The notes: a model not told the origin generated them from the sequence alone. Shown: positions 16,588-26,904, counted from the stretch's first letter. The stretch is DNA of 63,516 bases from [Eubacterium] yurii subsp. margaretiae ATCC 43715 (GCA_000146855.1 GL405246.1:145610-209125); one strand, 5' to 3'. Made by a program: numbers and translations.

Positions 16588-18917
16588 TCTGTCGTTTTTT
16601 TCAGATACTTTCTTTCAAATTCTGTTGCAGGTACCGGTTTACCGTATAAGAATCCCTGTATCTGTTCACAGCCCAAGTCTTTGAGTCTATCTCTTTGCTC
16701 GATTTTTTCGACTCCCTCTGCTATGACATTGATGCCAAGAGCCTTGGACATATTTAAGACAGCCTCGACTATCTTTCTTTCGCTTATACTTGTATCAATG
16801 CTTTCGATGAGTTCTCTGGCAATCTTGATTTTTGTCAACTTGAAATGTTTCAGATAGGCAAGTGATGAATATCCTGTTCCGAAGTCATCCATGTTTACGC
16901 CTATACCCATATTTACAAGTTTTTCAAAAAATTCCACCATTTTCTTACCTGCCCTCATAAGAGAGTTTTCCGTTATCTCAAACTCAATCCATGAAGGTTT
17001 AATATTTTCACGCTTTATTATCTCTTGTATATCTTTTAGAAATTTATCTGTATTTAGATATTTTGGTGAAAGGTTAATCGACATCTTTAAGTCTGTTCCG
17101 TACTCTTCGTTCCACTTTCTTATCTGAGGAATTGCACTTAGTATTGTAAAATTAACCAGTTTGATGATGATATTGCTCTCTTCTGCTATAGGTATGAAGT
17201 CGCTTGGAGAAATCATCGCTCCTATCTTAGGCGAATACCAGCGTAGTAGGGCTTCTGCTCCGATTAAGACCTTGCCGTCAACGTCAAACTGTGGCTGATA
17301 GTACATTATAAACTCATCTTCAAAATTTATCTTGTGGAGCATTTTTTCAATCATCGTCTTTTTTGACAATATACCTGCTATAACATCTCCATATACTGTG
17401 ACACTATGTGAATTTATAAAGTTTTTCTTAGAATATCCACAGGCGTATTCTGCATTTTTGAATATATCTAGACAATTCCTCGTATTTTCTGTGTATCTGT
17501 CACATCCTATAGCAATATCAGGATTAAAGGTGAAGTTATCAATAATTATAGGTGATGTAAGAAGTACAGCTATATCCAGACATTTGATGCGGAGCTGCTC
17601 TTTATCATAGATTTTGTTGTCTGTCAATACAGCAAATTCGTTGGAGTCAGATCTGAATATCAACTGATTGGGGAACATGGACTTGAGTGAGGAGGCAATC
17701 TCCTTGAGTACCAAGTCGCCTGTCTTATGGTCTGTAATTTCGTTTATTGTCTTAAACTGTACTATGTCTATTACAAAAACAGATAGTTTACTTGTTTTTT
17801 TCCAATCTTGATCCAACTCATCAAAGACATCCATCATATAGTTACGATTGTTCAGACCTGTAAGAGGATCTATTCTTGACATATTGAAGATTTTATTGTA
17901 CTCGCCTTTTATGTCATTATATGCCTTGATTGAGGCTTCACTTTGGATAGCCAGTTCAGTATTCTTGTATAAGATATTGTTTTTTTCGTTCAGATTTGCC
18001 AAAAGATAAAGTATCATAGCGAAAAGTACAGAAAATATATTGGTGATATTTTTCTCAACATTCATATAATAGAGCAAAACTTCTATGAAAACTACAAAAG
18101 AAAATAAAAATAATATCGTATTGGTTGACTTGCTCACTATCATGTAGTTTATCTTGAATTTTGGCATAAGCTCTATCTTTTTACCATTGTCCTTGGTAAA
18201 ATCGAACAACTGGACAATTACTGAGAAAAACAGGAAGTATGCTATTATAAATATGATGAAATTATATTGACTTTCCAGCATTTCTGTATAAATTCTTAGA
18301 GAATTGGCAAAGCAAATTACTATTATTGCTACAATTTTAAAAGTATCTTCTCTTTGGAAGAAGCTGATTTTAAAAACCGAAAACAAGAAAAATAAACTTG
18401 TATTTACAACTATGTCAAGTGTAAGCACCAAAAATATCAGATGCGCCTGTGATGCTCCACCTTCCACATTTGCAAGTACAGCTCCAAATATCAGCTCAAG
18501 TATATAGTAAAGACAGGCACCTATTGCAATAGTATCTATTAGAAGTTGTTTTTTATTAATTGTTTCCAACTTGCTGATAAATATGAAGACTACAGGTACA
18601 ATTATGAATATTGAAGATAAGGAGTATAAAATATTGGAAAAATTCTCGCTGATAAGGCTGTTTCCATTTAGTATAAGTAATCTGTTTATATCTAATATGG
18701 TTCTCAAAAAGCAGTAGATTACAGCACATAGTGCATTTGTTCTCTTACAACCCTTTAATATTTGGTAATTATACACAAAAAATACTAAGGTGCTAAAAAC
18801 CATAACTATGGAGATAATGTTTGAAATTTCAATGCTTTGAATTAGAATGAAAAAGCTGTAAAGCACAAAGAGTATTGATAGCGCAGCTATAAAAGTTTCA
18901 GTATGCTTTTTTTCCAA
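16575..18917 (-). CDS. Membrane GGDEF-EAL protein, degenerate GGDEF
   Basis: 780 aa. About nine N-terminal membrane helices (residues 8-320), a GGDEF domain (about 345-510), then an EAL domain (about 525-775). EAL domains hydrolyse cyclic di-GMP. The GGDEF site reads RSDSNEF (about residue 421) instead of RxGGDEF, so cyclase activity is unlikely. The EAL part keeps EALLRW (about 553), SINLSP, EITE, DDFGTGYSS, the AEGVE glutamate and QGFLYGKP. The usual K-I-D motif reads KIA, keeping the catalytic lysine but losing the aspartate. Likely a phosphodiesterase or a degenerate sensor. TTG start behind AAAGGAGGAAAGACA. Stop codon lies inside the shared terminator with rpsD. Confidence 0.9.
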   Translation of the reverse strand: MEKKHTETFIAALSILFVLYSFFILIQSIEISNIISIVMVFSTLVFFVYNYQILKGCKRTNALCAVIYCFLRTILDINRLLILNGNSLISENFSNILYSLSSIFIIVPVVFIFISKLETINKKQLLIDTIAIGACLYYILELIFGAVLANVEGGASQAHLIFLVLTLDIVVNTSLFFLFSVFKISFFQREDTFKIVAIIVICFANSLRIYTEMLESQYNFIIFIIAYFLFFSVIVQLFDFTKDNGKKIELMPKFKINYMIVSKSTNTILFLFSFVVFIEVLLYYMNVEKNITNIFSVLFAMILYLLANLNEKNNILYKNTELAIQSEASIKAYNDIKGEYNKIFNMSRIDPLTGLNNRNYMMDVFDELDQDWKKTSKLSVFVIDIVQFKTINEITDHKTGDLVLKEIASSLKSMFPNQLIFRSDSNEFAVLTDNKIYDKEQLRIKCLDIAVLLTSPIIIDNFTFNPDIAIGCDRYTENTRNCLDIFKNAEYACGYSKKNFINSHSVTVYGDVIAGILSKKTMIEKMLHKINFEDEFIMYYQPQFDVDGKVLIGAEALLRWYSPKIGAMISPSDFIPIAEESNIIIKLVNFTILSAIPQIRKWNEEYGTDLKMSINLSPKYLNTDKFLKDIQEIIKRENIKPSWIEFEITENSLMRAGKKMVEFFEKLVNMGIGVNMDDFGTGYSSLAYLKHFKLTKIKIARELIESIDTSISERKIVEAVLNMSKALGINVIAEGVEKIEQRDRLKDLGCEQIQGFLYGKPVPATEFERKYLKKTTEKST

Positions 18918-18980
18918 TGTCTTTCCTCCTTTCTTTTGATTTTCAAACCTTGGATTTAGCCTAATATTGACAAATATATG

Positions 18981-20237
18981 TTATTCTAAGGCTAGGTTAC
19001 TTCCGGCAAGATGCCCTGTAGAAAAGGCTATCTGTAGATTGTACCCTCCCTCTAGAGCGTCAAGGTCTATACATTCTCCCACAGCGTAGAGATTTTCAAT
19101 GTTTTTTAATCTCATAGTGGAAGGTGATATCTCGCTCACATCTATTCCACCCTTTGTTACAATAGCAGATTTTATACTGCCGTAGTTTTTTATCTGTGTC
19201 TTGAAGTTCTTAATCTTATTTATTATATCCATCTTTTCTGCCTTTTTAAGATTGTGTACATCTACATTGTCATATATTTGTAGTAAATATATTGACAATT
19301 TTAGGGGCAGATAAGATGATAGTTTCGTTTTAAGCATCTTTTTAGATGAGTCAAAAAGTATCTTATGCAGGTCTTCAGTGCTTAGACTAGGCAAGAAATC
19401 AATGTCTAAAAATATCTTCTCACCCTTGTAGCTTATTATTTCTTCCATATCCTGTGTATAAGGATGGTCTTTGTCGTACTTATCTTGAAAAGGAACTATA
19501 TATGCACTCATATCCATTACAGAGCTACCACTTACACCCTTGTTTGTAAAAAGGAAACTGCCGTGAGTCTTATAAGTCTTGTTGTTTAGATTTACTCTTA
19601 GACAAACATCTTGTAAAGATATGCCTGAAAGATGAGAAAAATCTGTAACTGTAGTTATAGGCACGAGTGAAGGATATAGGGTGCTTATTTTCATCTTATC
19701 TTTCAAGATCTCAAAACTGTCGTTTTTATTATAAGACAGCCCGCCGGTTGCTAATACGATGTGAGTGAAGTCTTTTTCTAAATAATAGTCCACCTTATTT
19801 GTAGAGATTTGGACCGCATTTTTGTCTTTAATGATTATATCGGTCATCTTTTCATTCAACTTTACTCTTATATTTTGCTTTTCTAATTTTTCTACCAGTG
19901 CATTTACCAACCTTTGAGCACTTTGATGCTGTGGATATACCCTTTCATTTTCATAGGATAGTTTTATACCCATTTCTTCAAGAAATAATAGCGTATCATG
20001 GTTGGAAAAATGGTGAAATGATTTGTAGAAGAATTTGCTGTTGCTTACAATGTTTTTGAAAAATTCGTCCCTGTCATTCGTATTGGTGATATTGCATCTG
20101 CCACCACCTGTTATTGAGAGTTTTTGCCCAAGTGACTTATTTTTTTCTATTATTATTACTTCGTTATGCTCATTTTCGGCTGTAAGAGCAGTCATTATCC
20201 CGGCTGCGCCTCCACCTATGATTAGGATTTTGTTCAC
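18981..20237 (-). CDS. FAD-dependent oxidoreductase, HI0933/YhiN family
   Basis: 418 aa. FAD-binding Rossmann motif at the N-terminus (ILIIGGGAAGIMTA, then EKNKSLGQKLSITGGGRCNITN, the HI0933 signature), an all-helical/beta insert in the middle, and a C-terminal FAD motif (NLYAVGECIDLDALEGGYNLQIAFSTGHLAG). Family members are often annotated as aminoacetone oxidase-like flavoproteins; the physiological substrate is unsettled. GTG start behind GGAG. 63 bp upstream of the EAL gene on the same strand, possibly co-transcribed. Confidence 0.9.
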   Translation of the reverse strand: MNKILIIGGGAAGIMTALTAENEHNEVIIIEKNKSLGQKLSITGGGRCNITNTNDRDEFFKNIVSNSKFFYKSFHHFSNHDTLLFLEEMGIKLSYENERVYPQHQSAQRLVNALVEKLEKQNIRVKLNEKMTDIIIKDKNAVQISTNKVDYYLEKDFTHIVLATGGLSYNKNDSFEILKDKMKISTLYPSLVPITTVTDFSHLSGISLQDVCLRVNLNNKTYKTHGSFLFTNKGVSGSSVMDMSAYIVPFQDKYDKDHPYTQDMEEIISYKGEKIFLDIDFLPSLSTEDLHKILFDSSKKMLKTKLSSYLPLKLSIYLLQIYDNVDVHNLKKAEKMDIINKIKNFKTQIKNYGSIKSAIVTKGGIDVSEISPSTMRLKNIENLYAVGECIDLDALEGGYNLQIAFSTGHLAGSNLALE

Positions 20238-20485
20238 TGATAATCTCCTATGTAGTACGGATATTTATTTAGTCTATGGATATCTCATAGAGTATTTGAT
20301 TGAAATTAAGCAGAATTTTAAAAAAATATTTATAGATATATTATGATTTTTATTATATCAATACTAATAGTTAATAAAACTTCACTTTTGTATTTTTCCA
20401 TAATTCTATAAGATTTTAGTATTAGACTTAGGCTGATATATTTTGAAAAATTGTTATTTTCTAAATAAAACGCATATTTTAAAAA

Positions 20486-20516
20486 AAGCCCTTATCTAAT
20501 TTCCCGATAAGGACTT
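20486..20516 (-). terminator. Terminator of yajC-secDF
   Basis: AAGCCCTTATC / GATAAGGACTT with a nine-base loop; minus strand reads into a T run. Ends 10 bp from the secDF stop codon. Confidence 0.85.
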
Positions 20517-20525
20517 TTCTTTATA

Positions 20526-22706
20526 TTATTTTTTCTTTTTTTGTGCTTGTTCTTGTTTTTTCTTATCTTCTTTTATCTTTTCAAACAGTACCCATAGTGG
20601 GCTGGCGATAAATATAGAAGAGTATGTTCCCGACAATATACCTACAAGTAGTGGGAATGTAAATTCTTTGATAGAGTCCACACCCAAGATGTAAAGCATC
20701 AGTATTGAAAGCAAGGTTGTAACTGAAGTATTTATAGAACGAGTTACTGTCTGTCTTATAGATACATCAGCCAAAGTCATCCTATCCATCTTAGGATGTA
20801 GCTTTGCATTTTCTCTTATTCTGTCAAATACGACTATTGTGTCGTTTATTGAGTAACCTACGACTGTAAGTATAGCAGCGACAAATGGTGAATTGACAGG
20901 TACTCTAAATATCGCATATATTGATATTACAATTAGCACGTCGTGTATCAATGCTATGATAGCTGAGATACCGAAGGTAAATTTGAAACGGAAAGAGATG
21001 TAAATCAGCATGAATATACTTGCTATTATGACTGATACTATAGCCTTTGATTGTATTTCCTTACCTATTGACGGTCCTATATAGCCTGATTGGAGCAAAT
21101 CAGTATCTTTCAAGCTGTATTTTTCCTTGTATTTTGAAAATACTTCAAGTCTTTTGCTCTCTTCCATCTTTTCAGTTGTCTTTATTTGTATCTTGTCTTT
21201 TGCTTCTCCAAGATAGTCGACACTTGCAGTTGTGTCATAAGTCTTGATTATATCAAGGAGTTCGTTATTTTCTACATATTTGTGAAGGTTTATATCTATG
21301 GTAGTACCGCCTGTGAAGTCGATACCCATATTATATCCTTTTGCAAATCCAAGACCTATACCTATTATTGCAATAGCTATGGAAATTGTAGCAAATATTT
21401 TGAATTTGTCTACAATTTTTAACTTAGTGTCTTTGATGTCGATTTCAGTTTTTTTGTTTTTAGAAATACCTAGTAGGCTTGTATTTTGAATGTCTATAAA
21501 GCCAAGTAAGTTTTGGAAAAGGAATTTTGTTATTACTATTGCTGTAAAAAGTGAAACTATGATACCAAGTATCAAAGTAACGGCAAATCCCTTGATTGGA
21601 CCTGTACCAAAGGCATATAGCACTATACCTGCTATTACTGTTGTGACTTGTGAGTCCATTATTGTTGAAAATGCCTTTGAAAATCCGTTTTTCAATGCAG
21701 CTTTTGCGCTCTTGCCTTCAATAATCTCTTCTTTTATTCTCTCAAATATGATGACATTGGCATCTACCGCCATACCTACAGAAAGTATCAAGGCTGCTAT
21801 ACCCGGAAGTGTAAGTGTGGCACCAAGTGATGTATATAGGAATAAGAATATCAGAATGTAGAATCCTAGTGCAATATCCGCAATAAGTCCCGGTATTCTG
21901 TAATATATAAGCATGAACATCATTACAAGGAAGATACCTATTGCTGCACCTTGTACAGATTTTAATAGAGCCTCATCACCAAGTTGAGCTGACTTTGTAG
22001 AACTTTCTATCTCTGTGAAGTTTACAGGCAAGGCTCCGGCTTGGATAAGATTTGCAAGTTCACTTGCAGATTGCGCAGTAAAGCTACCTGATATTTCAGC
22101 GTTTCCGCCAAGTATCTCTTGGTTTACTGTAGGAGCGGAAAGCACCTTGTCGTCAAGCATTATTATTATTCTTTTATTGCTTGGAGCAGCTTCTTTTGTA
22201 GCTTCTCCAAATAGTTTTGCGCCTTCGTCGTTAAATTTAAGTGTTACTACATATTGACCTTTTTGGTTGGAACCTACCTTAGACTCCTTAACGTGAGAGC
22301 CGTCAAGTAGCTTCTTGCCTTCTTCGTTTAAAAACGTAAGTTGGGCAGTCTTACCTATGGTTTGGATGGCATCATTGACATTTGTTGCACCGGGTAGTTC
22401 TATCCTGATACGTTTGTCACCGTCACGCACTATGATTGGCTCTGTCAAGCCCATTCCATCTATTCTTTTTCTAAATACTTCTATGGTCTGGTTGATTATT
22501 TTTGTAAGTTCATCACCTGTCGCGTCAGTTTCCGCCTCATATACGACGTATACTCCGCCCTTCAGGTCAAGACCTTGGTTTATCCTTTTGTATACAGGTT
22601 TTAGAAGATAGCCGTCTCCTGACGGTATACCAAAGGCTGATATTACACATAAAATAATAAGTAAAATAATTACAGAGATAAAATTTCTCTTTGATTTAAA
22701 CCTCAT
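20526..22706 (-). CDS. secDF: Protein translocase SecDF (fused)
   Basis: 726 aa, SecD and SecF joined in one chain. Uses proton motive force to help pull secreted proteins across the membrane after SecA/SecYEG. SecD half: TM1, DLKGGVYVVYEAE, a periplasmic-type P1 domain, then five helices with GMAVDANVIIFERIKEE. SecF half (from about residue 430): FTGGTTIDINL, then TVVGYSINDTIVVFDRIRENA. Ends in a lysine-rich tail (KKQEQAQKKKK). Twelve helices expected. Follows yajC after 24 bp, with AGGAGGAATTT before the ATG. Fused SecDF occurs in Bacillus and several Clostridia. Confidence 0.95.
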   Translation of the reverse strand: MRFKSKRNFISVIILLIILCVISAFGIPSGDGYLLKPVYKRINQGLDLKGGVYVVYEAETDATGDELTKIINQTIEVFRKRIDGMGLTEPIIVRDGDKRIRIELPGATNVNDAIQTIGKTAQLTFLNEEGKKLLDGSHVKESKVGSNQKGQYVVTLKFNDEGAKLFGEATKEAAPSNKRIIIMLDDKVLSAPTVNQEILGGNAEISGSFTAQSASELANLIQAGALPVNFTEIESSTKSAQLGDEALLKSVQGAAIGIFLVMMFMLIYYRIPGLIADIALGFYILIFLFLYTSLGATLTLPGIAALILSVGMAVDANVIIFERIKEEIIEGKSAKAALKNGFSKAFSTIMDSQVTTVIAGIVLYAFGTGPIKGFAVTLILGIIVSLFTAIVITKFLFQNLLGFIDIQNTSLLGISKNKKTEIDIKDTKLKIVDKFKIFATISIAIAIIGIGLGFAKGYNMGIDFTGGTTIDINLHKYVENNELLDIIKTYDTTASVDYLGEAKDKIQIKTTEKMEESKRLEVFSKYKEKYSLKDTDLLQSGYIGPSIGKEIQSKAIVSVIIASIFMLIYISFRFKFTFGISAIIALIHDVLIVISIYAIFRVPVNSPFVAAILTVVGYSINDTIVVFDRIRENAKLHPKMDRMTLADVSIRQTVTRSINTSVTTLLSILMLYILGVDSIKEFTFPLLVGILSGTYSSIFIASPLWVLFEKIKEDKKKQEQAQKKKK

Positions 22707-22730
22707 AAATTCCTCCTGAAATTGACTTAT

Positions 22731-23135
22731 CTACTCTGCTATGACTTCTTCTTCCGTCTGATTTGTGTCTGTAACATTGTCACTTGTACTCTCGTCATCA
22801 GTTTCATCAGGATTGTCGTCATCGACAGGCTCATTTTCGTCAGCGACTACATTTCTTATGCACCAGTTTTTGAATCTCAATCTTACATTGTCAGGTTCTA
22901 CTTCAAGTATCAGTTCGTCTTCTTCAACTGCTACTATCACAGCTACAAGTCCGCTGTACAGCACGACTTTATCGCCGACTTTAAGCGAAGATTTCATATC
23001 TTCCATCTGCTGTTGTCTTTTTTTCTGAGGCTTGATTATGAAAAAATAAAAAAATGCTACCATTATCACTAATGGAAAAAGTAGTCCTCCGGCACCGCCT
23101 GCTGCTGCATTGGCACCTTGTGCGTATGCTACCAT
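22731..23135 (-). CDS. yajC: Preprotein translocase subunit YajC
   Basis: 134 aa. One N-terminal membrane helix (LLFPLVIMVAFFYFFIIKPQKKRQQQ, the YajC signature) and a cytoplasmic domain (SLKVGDKVVLYSGLVAVIVAVEEDELILEV). Part of the SecDF-YajC accessory complex. ORF can open at TTG codons at 23141/23138, but AGGGGGA is best placed for ATG at 23135. The acidic C-terminal tail (residues about 100-134, rich in D/E) is longer than usual. Operon yajC-secDF. Confidence 0.93.
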   Translation of the reverse strand: MVAYAQGANAAAGGAGGLLFPLVIMVAFFYFFIIKPQKKRQQQMEDMKSSLKVGDKVVLYSGLVAVIVAVEEDELILEVEPDNVRLRFKNWCIRNVVADENEPVDDDNPDETDDESTSDNVTDTNQTEEEVIAE

Positions 23136-23402
23136 CAACAATTCCCCCTAAAATTTGTCTTGTATTTTATTGATACTAAATATACTAAAAAACTTTAAAA
23201 CAATCAAAACTAGTAATATATAATACTTTTTGTAAATAAGGACATATAAATAATCTGTGTTGATATGAAAAGTATTATATATTAAGTTAGCTTAAAAATA
23301 AAAAAATCTATGCTCATATATTATTAGTATCAAAACTTCAATTAGTTATTATAACAATTAATTTCAATTTATACAAGTATATTTTGTCATAAGCTAAAAA
23401 AA

Positions 23403-23425
23403 ACGACATCCAAAAAGGATGTCGT
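23403..23425 (-). terminator. Terminator of the 23451 gene
   Basis: Perfect 9-bp stem ACGACATCC / GGATGTCGT, AAAAA loop; minus strand continues into a run of Ts. Confidence 0.9.
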
Positions 23426-23450
23426 AAAATCAAGTCTTAATTATGATTTA

Positions 23451-25268
23451 TTATTTTTTCAATTCAGCAACTGTAGTTTTTGTCTTTTTATCCCAATAAA
23501 CCTTGTAGCCATTTTTTTCCATAGTAGCTTTGAAAGGTACATAGCTTTCAGCAGTATCAATTTGTTTCATCAATACTTCATCTTCCATCATTTCTGTAGG
23601 AAGGTAAAGAGTGCCTTTTACTACCTTTGAGTCTACTTTAAGAGCAGGAGCAACTTCACCCTTGAAGTATACTCTCAACTCTTTTGTGCTTGGTTTTATT
23701 GTTACTTTGTAAGGTTTTTCTTCCGGATAAGTTGGAGCTGCAGCTTTTTTTGGTGTAGCAGTCAATACACCTGTCTTAGAGTCAACAGCTACTGTATATC
23801 CGTTTTTCTCCATAGTTGATTTGAAAGGTACATAGCTTTTATCAGTATCGAGAAGTTTCATCAATACTTCATCTTCCATCATTTCTGTAGGAAGATAAAC
23901 TACACCCTTTTCAGTCTTAGTTTCTACTTTAAGAGCAGGAGCAACTTCGCCCTTGAAATATACTCTTAGTTCTTTTTTGTTAGGATCCAATGTTACCTTA
24001 TAAGGTTTTTCTTCAGGTAAATTTGTTTCGCTAAAAGTTGTTGTTGTAGATTTTTTGTCTGATTTTTTTTCTTCAACCTTTGTTTCTTGTTCTTTTACTT
24101 CTTCTTTATCAAATACAGGACCTTGTTCAGAAAGTTTCTTTTCTTCGTCTTTCATCTTTTGGATGTCTTTTTTTAGCTTTTCGTCTTCTTCCTTAACATA
24201 TTTTACCATGTCAAAAACTTCAACGTCTGTAGGTACAGTCAAATCAACTTTTTCCATCTTCTTAGAAGTAGCATTTGAAGTTAGTGTAGCAGATACTACC
24301 ATAGGTTTTGTGTATTTTGTGCCTTCTGACATTTCAGTAATTCTATTTAAGTCAAGAGCTAATTTAAATGTAACTTTTTGTGAATAATCTTCTTTACCGA
24401 AGTTTTCTTCAACTGAAAGCTTTGAACCTGCTATAACTTTTTTAACCTTAGGAAGTGTAGGTTCAACTTCTTTTTCCCATTGAACTAAGGCTTCTTTCAT
24501 AGATTTTTTATATTTTTCTTCAGTCATAGTATTGTCTGATTTTTTCATTTCAGCTATAAGGTCAATACCATAGACTTCTTTATACATATTTAAGAATGTT
24601 TCAGGATTTTTAAGTGTATATTTTACATAGGCGTTAGTTATATCTACCAACTTGTCTGAATCCCAATCAAGTTTGTATGTGTTGCCTTCTTTAGTAAGGC
24701 CCATGTCAATGCCTATATCTATCTTGCTTAGATAGTTGAACATCTTTTCAGAAGTTTCTTTTGATGTGCTTTGTTCCATGATGCTCTTGTAAAAATTAGC
24801 ATCTACTCCCATTGATTCTGCAAGAACCTTGTCAAAAGTCATCTTAACAAAGTCTTTTTTAGTCTGTTTGGCATATCCTGATTCAGCCATATACATATTG
24901 AATACTTCTTTATTTATATAGAAGTCATTCTTGTTAAAGAACATTGTCAACTCAGGGATTTTAAAATCTTTAAGAGCCGGAGATGTAAATTTAGCATTTA
25001 GCTTGCCAAGTACTGCCTCAGTGTCGATAGCAGTATCGAGTTTCAAGTTGTAATCTGTCGAAAACTCCTTGTATTCATCACCTAGGGCTTTCAAGTCCAA
25101 ATTAAGATTCAAATCTACCTTTGATTCAGCTTTGTTCCATGTAGCAACGCTCTTCATAGCATCAAAGTAAGAATTGCTTACTTCATCTGCCTTTGACGGA
25201 GCGAAAAACGCCATACCAAAGACCATGGCACCGGATAAAACCAGTGACGTAAGTTTTTTAAGTTTCAT
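23451..25268 (-). CDS. Secreted protein with two C-terminal stalk-like repeats
   Basis: 605 aa. Signal peptide MKLKKLTSLVLSGAMVFGMAFFAPSKADE, a large helical/beta middle region of unknown type, a charged Lys/Glu-rich linker, then two about 90-residue repeats (EEKPYKVT..ELRVYFKGEVAPALKV...YLPTEMMEDEVLMK...YVPFK.TMEKNGY.V..DSKT). Each repeat resembles a copper-amine-oxidase N-like stalk domain (PF07833-like), common on Clostridia surface proteins. The ORF runs up to 25355, but AAGGAGGATATG favours ATG at 25268. Likely cell-surface or secreted; function unknown. Confidence 0.8.
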   Translation of the reverse strand: MKLKKLTSLVLSGAMVFGMAFFAPSKADEVSNSYFDAMKSVATWNKAESKVDLNLNLDLKALGDEYKEFSTDYNLKLDTAIDTEAVLGKLNAKFTSPALKDFKIPELTMFFNKNDFYINKEVFNMYMAESGYAKQTKKDFVKMTFDKVLAESMGVDANFYKSIMEQSTSKETSEKMFNYLSKIDIGIDMGLTKEGNTYKLDWDSDKLVDITNAYVKYTLKNPETFLNMYKEVYGIDLIAEMKKSDNTMTEEKYKKSMKEALVQWEKEVEPTLPKVKKVIAGSKLSVEENFGKEDYSQKVTFKLALDLNRITEMSEGTKYTKPMVVSATLTSNATSKKMEKVDLTVPTDVEVFDMVKYVKEEDEKLKKDIQKMKDEEKKLSEQGPVFDKEEVKEQETKVEEKKSDKKSTTTTFSETNLPEEKPYKVTLDPNKKELRVYFKGEVAPALKVETKTEKGVVYLPTEMMEDEVLMKLLDTDKSYVPFKSTMEKNGYTVAVDSKTGVLTATPKKAAAPTYPEEKPYKVTIKPSTKELRVYFKGEVAPALKVDSKVVKGTLYLPTEMMEDEVLMKQIDTAESYVPFKATMEKNGYKVYWDKKTKTTVAELKK

Positions 25269-25397
25269 CATATCCTCCTTTTTAATCATATGTAAGACTA
25301 AGAAATCTTGCATATTAATAATGAATTTCTTAAATTCTATGTTTTCATTATACACTTACATTAAAAAAAAGTATACTTACAATTTCTTTACAAAATA

Positions 25398-26162
25398 TTA
25401 ATTATTTATTAAACATTGAATAAACTCTTCTAAATTTTTGAAATTCGTGCCAAAACTTTGTGGTCTTTTGATAACTATGCAGGAAATGTCGCAAGAAATT
25501 GATGCCTGTATCTTTTCATCATATCCTCCGACAGTTCCGCTTTGCTTGGTGATGATGACATCAGCATTACAATATTTTATAGTGGCTATATTCATATCCA
25601 GTGAGAAAGGCCCCTGCATAGCTATTATATTTTTTGAAGGAAATGTTGACTCTTCAAGCATCCTAATCTGCTCGCTCCTAGGCAATATTCTTATATATAG
25701 ATTAGGAAAATTCGCATTTATATAGTCAAAAGCATTGTTTATTCCGGTTGTTATCAGTATTCTTTGGAAGTTTTTCTCCTTTGCAAGACTTATTGCAGCG
25801 CTATGAGAGTCCACATAAAAGATATTATTGTCCTTATTTTCGTTGCTTACATCGGTATTTTGTCTTTCATATCTAAAATATGGAATATTTAATTTTTTAG
25901 ATACCTCGAGGGCATTTTTTGACACATTTTGTGCATAGGGATGCGAAATGTCGGCTATCTTTTCTATATTATATTGCTTGCAAAACTCTTCCATCTGACT
26001 TTCGTCCATACTTTTTTGCAAAAGATAGGGCGAAAATTTTGCAAATTCCTCCAAGCCATATTTTGTAGCTACAGTTATAATGATGTCCTTCTTATTATCA
26101 AGTAGACTTTCAGCCGTTTCAAATGTCTCTGTAGTTCCGCCTATTATCCAAATTTTAGCCAT
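25398..26162 (-). CDS. cbiJ: Precorrin-6A/cobalt-precorrin-6A reductase
   Basis: 254 aa. NAD(P)H-dependent reduction of the corrin ring in cobalamin synthesis. Seen: N-terminal IWIIGGTTETFETAESLL nucleotide-binding loop, then ADISHPYAQNVSKNALEVSKKLNIPYFRYER, the CobK/CbiJ signature, and ITKQSGTVGGYDEKIQAS near the end. Start at 26162 has AGAGGA upstream; it overlaps the end of cbiH by 8 bp, so translation is probably coupled. The rest of the pathway is not in this window. Confidence 0.92.
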   Translation of the reverse strand: MAKIWIIGGTTETFETAESLLDNKKDIIITVATKYGLEEFAKFSPYLLQKSMDESQMEEFCKQYNIEKIADISHPYAQNVSKNALEVSKKLNIPYFRYERQNTDVSNENKDNNIFYVDSHSAAISLAKEKNFQRILITTGINNAFDYINANFPNLYIRILPRSEQIRMLEESTFPSKNIIAMQGPFSLDMNIATIKYCNADVIITKQSGTVGGYDEKIQASISCDISCIVIKRPQSFGTNFKNLEEFIQCLINN

Positions 26163-26895
26163 TAAATTCCTCTTTGTACTTTGATTCATATCCACGTTTT
26201 GTTATTATCTTCCCGTTTTTTACATAGCTAGACTCATTGCCCACTATTACTATGGAGTGCATATCCACAAGATTATAGTCTATGTTGTCAAGTGTAGTTA
26301 TATATATCTCCTGCTCTTTGTCGTACGCTTTTTTTACTATTCCTACCGGAGTTTTTCCCTTTTTATATTTAAGTAGAATTTCCACAGCATTTTTTAGATA
26401 ATCTGCTCTTTTTTTGCTCTTGGGATTGTAAAATGAGATGACAAAATCAGCCATTGCAGCACATTCCACCCTCTTGTATATGACCTCGATTGGTGTGAGC
26501 AAATCACTAAGAGATATAGTGCAACTATCGTGCATAAGAGGAGCACCTAGCAGGGAAGATGCAAGAGTGGAAGAAGTGATGCCGGGGATGATAGTTACAG
26601 GCAGATTTTCATCTGCAAGCTCCAGTATAAGACCTGACATTGCATATATGCCACTGTCTCCGGAGCAAATGACGCTGACATTTTTGCCATTTTTTGCAAA
26701 TTCTACAGCCTTTTTACATCTTTGAATTTCTCCTGTCATAGGAGTGGAGTATACCTCCTGATTGTTTAGCAAATTTTCTATTTGACTTATATATTTATCG
26801 TAGCCGACTATTATGTCGGAGTTTTGTATGGCGTCATAACAGGCGAAGGTCATATTTTCCTTTGTTCCTGAGCCTATACCAAGTACATATAGCAT
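26155..26895 (-). CDS. cbiH: Precorrin-3B / cobalt-precorrin-3 C17-methyltransferase
   Basis: 246 aa. SAM-dependent methylation and ring contraction in cobalamin synthesis. TP-methylase fold: LYVLGIGSGTKENMTF at the start, VICSGDSGIYAMSGLILE, VTIIPGITSSTLASSLLGAPLMHDSCTISLSDLLTP, and ISFYNPKSKKR. These match CobJ/CbiH. Preceded by GGGAGG, 9 bp after the ZIP transporter gene and overlapping cbiJ, so zupT-cbiH-cbiJ is probably one operon. Confidence 0.93.
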   Translation of the reverse strand: MLYVLGIGSGTKENMTFACYDAIQNSDIIVGYDKYISQIENLLNNQEVYSTPMTGEIQRCKKAVEFAKNGKNVSVICSGDSGIYAMSGLILELADENLPVTIIPGITSSTLASSLLGAPLMHDSCTISLSDLLTPIEVIYKRVECAAMADFVISFYNPKSKKRADYLKNAVEILLKYKKGKTPVGIVKKAYDKEQEIYITTLDNIDYNLVDMHSIVIVGNESSYVKNGKIITKRGYESKYKEEFNG

Positions 26896-26904
26896 AAATC
26901 CTCC

